Of a stretch of DNA of 21,154 bases, positions 5,532-14,600 are shown piece by piece. Both the position numbers and the translations under genes were made by a program. The stretch comes from a virus. Position 1 is the stretch's first letter, and every line of letters begins with the position of its first letter. The notes beneath the pieces are model-generated. The model saw only the letters and a program-made list of their open reading frames with translations, searched no databases and was not told where the DNA came from. Location of the stretch: positions 1 through 21,154 of IMG/VR virus record IMGVR_UViG_3300017962_000151. One strand, given 5' to 3'.

Positions 5532-8018
5532 TTAGAAAGTTCCTCCGTCAAGAGTTGATGTCCAAATTGGTTTGTCAGTGTATGTAGTAGAAACAAGTGT
5601 TGGATTTCTACCAGTTGTTGTTCCGTCTGCAACAAGGTCATTTGTGGTATCAAATGTTCCCTGAACACCAATCAAAGTAACAGTATTTGATGATGTGGTT
5701 GTAGTTTTAACCATACCATATGCGGAACTATTACTCAATTGAGTAATTTGAGCACCTTCTGTAAAACTATGTGTGCCATCTAGAGTCAAAACAATTTCAG
5801 TAACAGCAGTTAGTATCTGCGTTGAAGTAATTGTATTGGAACTTGGTGCAGCACTTGAGGTTTGTAAACCATTACTATCAAAGTAAACGATACCGTGGGT
5901 TGAGAAATCACCAGTTTGATAGTAAATACCTTTAATATCAAGATTACCCCTAGTACCAGTCATTACACTGTTACTATCTGTAGCGTCTGGAATATAAGTC
6001 CATGCTCTTTCTGGAGCAGAACTGTTTTCACCAGCACTATCGTTATAACCAAAGAATCCAAGTTTGTTATTGCCAGAACCACTACTGGTATTGTAATTAA
6101 ATGAAATACCTCTATCAGTATTGGTATCGTATGCGTGAGTAACTGTTAGTTGAGTAGTTGTTGTAATACCAGCAGTAGTATTAGCACTTAAAGTGATAAT
6201 CTTTGTTGCTGGATCATAAGAACTAACTGATGTTGCCCCAGGAATTGCAGCATCGCCACTGATAACATCTCCAGTATTAATTCCAACAATAGAATCGACT
6301 GTAATTGTAGAAACACCTGTTGCAACTTCGGCAGTAACTGTTCTTACGCTAGTTACATCACCGAGTTTAAAGATTGCTTCGTTTGCAGTAACTGAGGTTG
6401 AGTTAACAGTGGTTGTTGTACCATCAACTTGAAGGTCACCTTTAACAACAACTAAACCTTCGTTGCTCAGTCCATCGGGATATGGGTCAATGTAAAGAAC
6501 ATTTCCACCGCCCGCTCTGGTTGAGATGACGTTAGAACTAATTCCAACATTATCAATAATTGCTCCACCAATATTACCAAATGTTCCAGTATGATTGATG
6601 TCTCCACCAACATATAGATTCTTGGCAATACCAACACCACCATCAACTTCCAACGCTCCAGTATCAACGCTTGTTGATTGATCTGTCGAACGAACTGTAA
6701 CTTTACCAGTTGCTGCACCAATGTTAAGGTCGGTTGCTGCACCTGCAAAGTTTATTGTTGTTGCATTAGTCTCAAGGAGATTAAATGTTCCAGTTAAGTT
6801 GGTGGTAATATCACCACCATCAACATTCAGATCTCCATCAAGATCTACAGTTGCATTATTGATAGATACCGTACCAGTTGCAGCACCAATATCAATATTG
6901 GTAGCAGCACCAAATGCATTTACTGTAGTTGCATTTGTATTGAGTAAGTTAAATGTTGCCTGATTTGTTGTGATGTCTCCACCATCAACATTCAGATCTA
7001 AATCTACATCTAGATTATTATTAACTGTAGTAATACCAGTAGTAGCACCAATATCAATAGCAGTGGCAGCACCAAATGCATTTATGTTTGTTGCATTGGT
7101 GTTTAGTAAATTAAATGTTGTTAAGTTGGTGGTTAAATCTCCACCATCAATATTAACATCATTATCAAAATCAATGTTAGCAGTACTAAAGGTAATTAAT
7201 TCTGAACCATTAGTTGTATCTAATGCAATATATTCAGAAGTTCCTTCTTTAACTAAGAAAGCGTTCGTTGCATTATCCTCAACAATAATATTGACACTAG
7301 CAAGATCATTACCTAGTGCTAAAAGTTCCGAATTGTCAGTTGTATCAATCTCAACATACTTATTAGTGCCTTCTTGTATCAAATATGCATTATCTGTATT
7401 ATCTGGAAGATTTACAGTTGTAATACCTGCTGATGAAAAACTGCCGCCAACATTCAGGTTTTTCTCAATTCCAACACCACCCTCAACGATGAGAGCACCA
7501 GTATCTTTGTCTAAAGATTCTGTTGTAATATTAATTCTTACATCAGCACCTGTAATGTTTAACTGATCGGTGCCATTTTCATCATACTCAATTTTGGAGT
7601 CCTTACTAGTACCAAATGTAAGGAAAGTATCATCTGGAATTACAATTTCACCAGATCCATTTGGATCTAAATTAATATCTCCATCAGTGTTTGTAGATGA
7701 AAAAGTATTTCCATCTATAGTTAAGTTATCTACGTTCCACTGGTCAACCTTACGGTTTTGATCGAGAATTGCAATAAATCCATTCGATGCAGTTGCCGCG
7801 TTCGCTGCTGCGGCAATAGAACCGGGAGCATGACTCATCAAGTCAGTATAATATTCACCACCAATTAATTGTGGTGTATTGCTAGCATCACCAATAAATA
7901 ATCTTTGACCTAAGTTCGCTTGTGTACCCGAACCAACTGTATATGCAACCTCACCGTAGTTTAATGACGCTGGTGCGGTAGTACCAGTAGATCTTTTGAC
8001 TCTAATGATACTTGCCAT
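5532..8018 (-). CDS. Repeat-rich tail-fibre / whisker-like structural protein
   Basis: The 828-residue product occupies the gp12/wac position just before the neck genes. Residues 1-55 (IRVKRSTG, LNYGEVAYT, RLFIGD) resemble the small N-terminal virion-anchoring domain found on many phage fibre and receptor-binding proteins. Next come nested repeats: a pair built on DTGAL-VGGVGI-KNL-VGG (with Glu or Asp before GG), a pair built on F/YL-EGT--Y--IDTT--SEL, and three copies of a 54-55-residue unit with DGGDITTN, FNLLNTNAT, AFGAATNIDIGAATG. Residues about 585-670 hold a module with STITVDSI, SYDPATKIITLS and QLTVTHAY. The C-terminus ends LDGGTF. Composition is Asp/Asn/Thr/Gly-rich and Cys-free, as expected for a beta-structured trimeric fibre. 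Host-binding or collar-whisker function is inferred. The start overlaps the stop of the 76-residue gene (TAATG) with GGAGG nine bases upstream. Confidence 0.82.
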   Translation of the reverse strand: MASIIRVKRSTGTTAPASLNYGEVAYTVGSGTQANLGQRLFIGDASNTPQLIGGEYYTDLMSHAPGSIAAAANAATASNGFIAILDQNRKVDQWNVDNLTIDGNTFSSTNTDGDINLDPNGSGEIVIPDDTFLTFGTSKDSKIEYDENGTDQLNITGADVRINITTESLDKDTGALIVEGGVGIEKNLNVGGSFSSAGITTVNLPDNTDNAYLIQEGTNKYVEIDTTDNSELLALGNDLASVNIIVEDNATNAFLVKEGTSEYIALDTTNGSELITFSTANIDFDNDVNIDGGDLTTNLTTFNLLNTNATNINAFGAATAIDIGATTGITTVNNNLDVDLDLNVDGGDITTNQATFNLLNTNATTVNAFGAATNIDIGAATGTVSINNATVDLDGDLNVDGGDITTNLTGTFNLLETNATTINFAGAATDLNIGAATGKVTVRSTDQSTSVDTGALEVDGGVGIAKNLYVGGDINHTGTFGNIGGAIIDNVGISSNVISTRAGGGNVLYIDPYPDGLSNEGLVVVKGDLQVDGTTTTVNSTSVTANEAIFKLGDVTSVRTVTAEVATGVSTITVDSIVGINTGDVISGDAAIPGATSVSSYDPATKIITLSANTTAGITTTTQLTVTHAYDTNTDRGISFNYNTSSGSGNNKLGFFGYNDSAGENSSAPERAWTYIPDATDSNSVMTGTRGNLDIKGIYYQTGDFSTHGIVYFDSNGLQTSSAAPSSNTITSTQILTAVTEIVLTLDGTHSFTEGAQITQLSNSSAYGMVKTTTTSSNTVTLIGVQGTFDTTNDLVADGTTTGRNPTLVSTTYTDKPIWTSTLDGGTF
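6669..7160 (-). repeat. Three tandem 54-55-codon repeats in the fibre-like gene
   Basis: Units begin at 7160, 6998 and 6833 (minus strand), giving spacings of 162 and 165 bases. Each unit encodes L/VN-DGGD-TTN, then FNLL-TNAT, then a -GAAT-(I/L)-IGA-TG segment. The last two units share an identical short DNA stretch around DLNVDGGD. Confidence 0.85.
7180..7394 (-). repeat. Two 42-codon repeats in the fibre-like gene
   Basis: Two copies, starting near 7394 and 7268, align at the protein level: NAYLIQEGTNKYVEIDTT against NAFLVKEGTSEYIALDTT, each followed by an SEL motif. Confidence 0.75.
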
Positions 8019-8248
8019 TAGAACGAGCCTCCGTTAATGTCTAAATTCTGTACATTTCCTGGTGTTAGTTCACTAGTGCAGTCCCATTTTCCAGTCGCAG
8101 AATTATATACTAAAATCATACCATTTACTACACCAGTACCTGTATTAACATCACTTAAACCAGAAAGAGTACCAGAGCTTTCTCCAGCAATTGATGAGAC
8201 AACTTTTATTGAATTTTGTTGGCCAACTCTTACTTTTATGTCTGGCAT
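8018..8248 (-). CDS. Small structural protein with fibre-like repeat signature
   Basis: The 76-residue product starts MPDIKVRVGQQNSIKVVSS, followed by LSGLSDVNTGTGVVNGMILV and YNSATGKWDC. The SDV...G..L.YN..TGKW pattern is common in fibre and baseplate-appendage proteins of marine T4-like phages. It ends DINGGSF, close to the LDGGTF end of the neighbouring 828-residue fibre-like protein, which suggests a structural partner or a split fibre family. It is first after a TATAAATA late promoter (8285-8292). Its last codons (Gly-Gly-Ser) contain the GGAGG that serves the next gene, and its stop overlaps that gene's ATG. It is a virion component by context; the specific role is unknown. Confidence 0.8.
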   Translation of the reverse strand: MPDIKVRVGQQNSIKVVSSIAGESSGTLSGLSDVNTGTGVVNGMILVYNSATGKWDCTSELTPGNVQNLDINGGSF

Positions 8249-8284
8249 TAGTTTATTACCAATATAAAATCAGGATCTTAAATA

Positions 8285-8292
8285 TATTTATA
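8285..8292 (-). promoter_or_regulatory. T4-type late promoter TATAAATA
   Basis: An exact TATAAATA on the minus strand overlaps the stop codon of the 60-residue gene and sits 36 bases before the ATG at 8248. This is the only stretch longer than about 30 bases between genes in this region. T4 late promoters consist of this box alone, read by the gp55-gp33 RNA polymerase. It would drive the 76-residue, fibre-like and probably neck genes. Confidence 0.72.
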
Positions 8293-8470
8293 CTCCTTCA
8301 AATCCAAGCTTAGATACAACTTCCTGTTGTTTAAGAAACAATTTAAACGAGGCTTTAAGCATCGTTCTCAGTTGCTCAATATCATCAATATCATCAATTA
8401 ATCTTGCTTGCTTCTCAAATTCAAACATTTTGGTGATAGAATCTAGAGAAATGTCATTTGGATCGAACAT
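8288..8470 (-). CDS. Small conserved phage protein (60 residues)
   Basis: MFDPNDISLDSITKMFEFEK opens a short, highly charged, mostly helical protein. The central part reads ARLIDDIDDIEQLRTMLKAS, then FLKQQEVVSKLGFEGV. From memory, similar 50-65-residue proteins with FEYEK...IDxxDDIExLR...LKQQE are common at this place in T4-like cyanophages; I know no assigned function. The start lies 17 bases inside the end of the 67-residue gene, with a GGAG seven bases upstream, so the two are likely co-translated. The stop codon lies within a late promoter box. Confidence 0.75.
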   Translation of the reverse strand: MFDPNDISLDSITKMFEFEKQARLIDDIDDIEQLRTMLKASFKLFLKQQEVVSKLGFEGV

Positions 8471-8657
8471 TGATTAACTCCATAAGTAGGGATTTGATTT
8501 CATGAACATCTTTTTTAAGTTCGTTGATTTCATCTTTTTGTTTTTGACGTTCTGATCTCATTCTAATGTATTGATTATATTCATAAGTATCACAATTGAC
8601 AATAGCGCCCGTATTTTCATCCCTAAAAAGGTTGTTATGTCCTTCGATAGGTATCAT
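8454..8657 (-). CDS. Small conserved phage protein with N-terminal GAIVNxD motif
   Basis: The 67-residue product has a compact N-terminal block (GHNNLFRDENTGAIVNCDTY, residues 6-25) and a charged helical tail (about 35-64) with coiled-coil-like Leu/Ile spacing. From memory, a small protein with L-x-RD-x-x-[ST]-GAIVN-x-D is widely conserved beside baseplate genes of marine T4-like phages, but I know of no function. The ATG overlaps the TGA of the giant upstream gene (ATGA), indicating translational coupling. Confidence 0.78.
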   Translation of the reverse strand: MIPIEGHNNLFRDENTGAIVNCDTYEYNQYIRMRSERQKQKDEINELKKDVHEIKSLLMELINVRSK

Positions 8658-11600
8658 GCGAGTGCAATTGCCCTAAGATCATGGAATTTAGGAGCATATG
8701 CTTCATTAGTTCCACTCATAACAATTTTAATAGTAAATCCAGTAAATTCTTCCAAATTATCAGCAGTAAATTGATATTCTAGGAATTCTCCGTCCTCACT
8801 TGGTTTTACATATACATCAGGTGTACCGTCATTTTTGGAGGTATCAGTGACCAAATTACCATTAGCATTCTTAGTTGTATTGTATCCAGGGAATAATTCA
8901 TAAGATTGCTCAATTTCACTAGAATCTGGTCTAGTTAATTTGTATAGTACCCTAAAGTCACTTGAGGAATGACGATATGCTGTTAAGATAACTTTTAATG
9001 ATGTTGCTGGTTGCTCAAGATTTACCTGTTTCGAAATATATGCAGAACTATGTGGATCACCAGAAAGTTGATTAACACTTGAATCTGCAGAGTAGTTGGA
9101 AACTGGATTGTTTAAGCGATTTCTAATGAATACAAACGATGCTGCTTCTGATAAATCAATAACTGGTGAAATATTATTATCATTTGTATTCATTCTTATT
9201 CCAAGAGTTAGAGATTTGTTTCTTGGTAATGAAGTTAGTTTATCAGTTTCGTTGACACGGGAACAAACCATTCTTGGTGTGGAAAGAACATTCGGTTCAT
9301 TTAAAGATACAGTCTCATATCCTTGATCAATAAATGATGCTTCTGATCCACTTACGCTTGTTCCAGAAACTGTTCTTAAAGTAGATGAAATAGAAGTTCC
9401 ATCGGGAACTACTGAATTAACATATGGAATAATCGTATCAAATTGGATATTTTGAGATGCTCTAATATTATCACCTCCAGCGGTTACGTCTGAAGCGAAA
9501 TTTAATAATGTATCACCGCTATTTTTTCCAACGGGTCTAGTAAATTGTAGATGATATGTATCAATATCTCTTCTGGAAACAAGACCAGAAGTTGTTGGCA
9601 TATCATGTGATCTATTAATTCTTGTTAGTGAAACACCATTTAGTTCATACTTACGTACAGAGTCACCAACAGAGTGTATTAGAGATGTTGAGTCATTTAC
9701 TCCCCTATCTCCAATTGTTAAAGTTCCAGATCCAACATTAGTGTATGAAATAATTTCATTATTTACGATTAGATATCCTGGATTAGATGCAGATACCACA
9801 GATCCTTCAAAGTTTGCAAACAGTGATGTATTTGCAACAGAAACTGTAGTATCTGTGGAAACAATTGCTGCCGTTAACGTTGTTACTTGAGTATTTGGTT
9901 CTATTCCACCAATTGTAACTTTGTTATTGTCAGCGTGCATACCATGATTATAATGAGAAACCTCAAATACGTTTCCTTCATAAATTGCACTAGGAACTAC
10001 ATTTGATCCTCTAACAATTGTTCCTGCCAAAGATACTAAAGTTCCATCACCTTGTTCGATAGATAGTGTTCCACCTTCAGTAAATTCTTGACCCTTGACA
10101 CTTGTCAAATACAATGTATCTGTGTTTGGTACAACAGCAACTGTAATTCTTGCACCAGTTCCCTTTCCACCAACTTCACTTGTTGTAATTCCAAGAACAT
10201 CACCGACTGCATAACCATTACCAGTGTTTCCAATAGAAACTGCATTTAAAATTCCAGATCCAAATCCAAGAGAAGATGCTGTTGCTCCAGATCCATTTCC
10301 AGTAATTGTATAGAGACTTACGTTACTGAAGTTTCCATTAGAATATCCAATTCCAGCATTTGTAATATTGTAGTCAGTTCCAAGATTTCCACCACCAATA
10401 TTTCCACCAGTTTTTTCAATTAAAGCATTGGCACCATTAGCACCACCCTCAAAAACTTTAGATCCTGGAGTGAAGAGAGTGTTATAAGTTGTATTGATAC
10501 CAACGTTTAGTTTTCTTGGGAACGATCTAATAGCATTAGATTGTAATTTGTAAATATTTGCATCTGGTTCATTAAAATCTGTGGATCCAATAGAAATGAT
10601 TGGGTTGTTAATGTATAAAGTACCGGATGATGATGTAAACTGTGCTTTATAGCATACAAATTTTAGATCCTCAAATAGACTTGGAACAGAAGTTGCACCA
10701 TTTTGTGGTTTATACAGATTACCTCCTGTATACTGATTTGAGTATATAATTTGATCAGCATTTGGATAATTTTGAGTCTTAACAGTTGCTTTTGTAGATT
10801 CTGCTGTATAGACTTTATAATTTGCTGATGATGGTGAAATTAAGCACAGCGAGTACTGTTTATTTGGTTGCAAATATACTGGCGATTTAAACATTAACTT
10901 GGTTTCAGTATCACCATCGGTAGAAGTTGTAACCATTGATGGTGATACTTCTATTCTTGCATAATCTTGAATGAGTTTGTTTGTTGGAACTCCACCTATA
11001 TCAGTTTCTCTAATTTCAACAAACATTTTCTCTTTAGTATCTTTTCCTGCAAAATACAATCCAATACCAGTTAAGAATCCACCGGTAGCATCACTCCTGA
11101 ATGTTTGTGATAGTGGATCACTCTTAATTGCTGATAATGGTAATGATGCTGGAGGTCTTCTTACGGAAACACTTTCAGAATAAACTGTTTGATCAAATAC
11201 ACCAGATGAGAAGAATGTATTTTCAGTAAATGAGAGATTTTGGACGTTAGAGTTTGTTGAACTTGATGTAAGTTTAAATGATTTAGAACCAACTTTAAAT
11301 GAAGATGGGGGAGTTGGTGTTGATAGTGGATCTCTAATAAAGAAGCATCCAATAAGGTCTCCAACTGAATCTGTGTTAAGTGTTTGAGTCCCAACAGTTG
11401 CTTGAGCAGAACTAGTTTTTCCAACTAAAATCATGCCTGCTGGAGCATATCCATAGAATCTTCCATCAGATGCATCTGCTAGAGAGAATGTATCAATGTT
11501 TAGTACTGTTGATGATGAAGAATATGTTGTTAATGTAAGAGTTGGTGAATATGGATCTTCTGCATAAGTGGTCGTTGGTGTGTTGTATGGACCTGTTTTA

Positions 11601-14600
11601 TGATTTGCTGCAGCAACTCTAAACGAAGACACTTGCTCACCATTTACCAAACCAATTACAGTTTCACCTGTTTGGAATACCCCACTGGTCATGGAAACTT
11701 TTATAAGTTTTGGTACTACATCTACATTTCCACTTCCACCAAAGAATGAATAGTATGTTGTTGCTGGTTTTAAACCACTTGCTTCAAACTGAACATTTCT
11801 AGATCTTAAGTGATTGTCTGGGGTAGAACTATTGATTAAGTTTCCTAATAGTGATTCTTGCCATTCACCCTGAGTTCGGACAATTACCTCACCTGTGGTA
11901 TTAATTGTTTTTGCCCAGGTATCCGAAGATGGAGTTAATTTTACAAAACCATTATAGTTTTGGACTCCAAATGGATTGACACTCTGAGATTTTGTTGCAA
12001 ATTTTTGAGTGATATTTCCCCACTCAACTTGAGAATAATTTAGAGTAACTAAATCACCAGTTTTCTTGATATTGTTATCAAGTAATTGTAAATCAGTAGA
12101 GAAATCTGCTGTTGTAATATCAGTGTTTAATTCTGGAGATGCTTGACCCTTAAGGGTATTGATAGAAACATCAGACCCTAGTTCTGTTGTATTTGTGTTT
12201 ACAGATACATTAGAATCTAAGTTTTTGATATCAATAATATCAGTGTTTCTGAATGTATCTACAAAGAAACCACTCTTAAATCTATCAAATCCATCACTGT
12301 CTTTAATTTGCAGTGCTTTTGTATTCAATTCGAGTAGATTAAGTGCAGTTAGTTCTTCTACTGCCTCAATTCTATCCTCTAACTTACGAATATCTCTCAT
12401 CGTATAACGCTTGTTATCAAATAGAGATACCTTAATATTATCAAGATTAAACAAGTATGCTGGATACTCAATTGTTGCGAGATCCATAGTATCATCCACA
12501 CTTGATGGTGCTTTGGGGAAAGTAGATGATACACCTCTTGTTAAAATAATATTGCCATTTTTATTGAGGGACAATCTATCAATTCTTGGTAGATAGAATG
12601 AATAGTCTACAGTTGATGATTCGTTAGGTGAAAGAACTAGAGAAGGATTATTTCCTGCAGCACCAAAGTTTCTAGAATCAAAAGCAAAAGGAGAATTTGT
12701 TGGAACTCCAAGAGATGCATCAAAATCAGTAACCCTAGGTCTAACATCAATAATATCAGATGCTCTTACACCAGATCCAAGAGTAGCGATACCATTTTTG
12801 TATCTTTCTTGGGCATAACTATTAACAGTGTACACATGTCCAGAGTCATTAGTTGGAACAGTATACTTGTTAAAAATCACAAGCAATTTGTTAGTCGGTA
12901 CATTTGTAGATTTTCTAATAATTCTAGAATAATCATAGAACTGTTCTCTTTGTCCATTATCCAGGATATATTGATTTGTTCTATTGATGTAAGATCCTTT
13001 GGTAACTATAGTTGGGGATCCAGATAATCCAGATTCCTCAAATTTAACAGTTTCCCCGATAACAAACTTATTGGAATTTAAATATACAAATTCTATTACA
13101 GTTGAAGAAACCCTAGTAACTATTTGTGCAACTGCACCACTAGTTTGACCCGTAATTTTTTCACCAAGAATTGATTCTGTATTGAGATTTAACCCAGAAG
13201 AGAATGTTAATCTGTCTAGAGATACAGATCCACTATCAACAGATTCGTAAATGGCAACGATATCATTAACATCTGCAGTGTTGAGAGAAATTATTTCATC
13301 CTCAACTCTCAATCCAAACCTGGATGATTGAGTTAATCCAGAGGTAATTGTTGTTGCAGAACCAACTGTTCTAATAACCTCGGTTTTTTGACTTCTAGTG
13401 TATACCTTTTGTTTTGTTTTAATATTGCTCTTCTTAAGAGTTACATTAACAGTAACATTTACACCTGCTTCTAAACCAGCAAGATTGATTGAAGTTCCTG
13501 TTCCGTCAAGAGCAAACTTTTCTGAAGTTAATGGATCAATATCACCATCTGCTTCATAGACAACAGAATATCTCTCTGCATCAAATGGTTCGAATACCGC
13601 ATCAGAAATTCCAGTATCTGCTAATGTAATACTTAAAGTTCCTGTTGCAGAAGTTGTTTTGCCGGAAACTTGGCGAACTATAGTAAGATCAGAACCCGCG
13701 AGAGAAACATCAGAAATGTTTTTAGAATTTAATGGTGCATATAATTGTGCTTTATCACTATTTGTGATTTTTGGTACACCGACATTAAATGTAAACGAAC
13801 CATTTCCGATACCACCAAGGTTAACATTAGAGACACCAGTTATATTCTGTAGAGTTAATGAAAGACCATCTGAAGATACACTCTCAACTCTGTTATAACG
13901 AGGTATTGATTCTCCAGCAACTTGATATGAAATAATTGTCTCGGTTTTGATACCCGCAAAAGTTCTACCTGCACAAGTTGCAACACCAGATGCAGAATCA
14001 ATAGCAAGTGTATCTGTTACTTTAAATCCGGGGAGAGTTTGTAAATTTAATTTTGCATCTGCAATAAAGGATGTAGTTAATCCTGCAACAGACTCATATG
14101 ATTGGAAGACTGCTCTAACATCACTTGCACCGTAAACTGTAAGTGACTGGATTGATCTTGTTAGTGTTGGATCACCGTTAAGTGAAACTTCTTCATCTTG
14201 AATAAAAGTTCCAGAAGTTTGATTAAGTTTAAATTCCGTTCCTGCATGTTCTACAACATATCCAGTTGCGCCACTGCTCAAACCTTTTACATATGATCCT
14301 ACGGGAACTTGTGCAAGAGTTGCTCCATTATTAAGAGTTAAAATGGTATAAGTCTGTATATCGAAAAGATACAGATCAAATTCTGTAGATGCATTTTGAT
14401 AGGATGCATCACTTACACCAAAAGAGTATATTCTTGCTTGACCAATTGTTGCACCAGAACCAACAGGTCTTCTTCTGTAGTGTAAGTCTACTTTAAAGTT
14501 ATTGTCAAGACCAATGTATGGAGTTCCTTCGACGTTGTTGACAACTAATTTATTACCCATCTCAAATGGGACTGTTGTATTCTTAACTTCTAGAATATCT

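Noticed and set aside
6970-7566. 198-codon plus-strand frame opposite the fibre-like gene
   Set aside because: It is antisense to a repeat array, so its own repeats are mirror shadows; no family resemblance.
5532-8018. Diversity-generating retroelement suggested by the tropism-determinant-like N-terminal domain
   Set aside because: No reverse transcriptase gene, and no template/variable repeat pair with adenine-specific changes, is visible in the window.
8249-8287. Rho-independent terminator in the intergenic gap
   Set aside because: No stable GC stem followed by a T run was found there; the gap is better explained by the late promoter.
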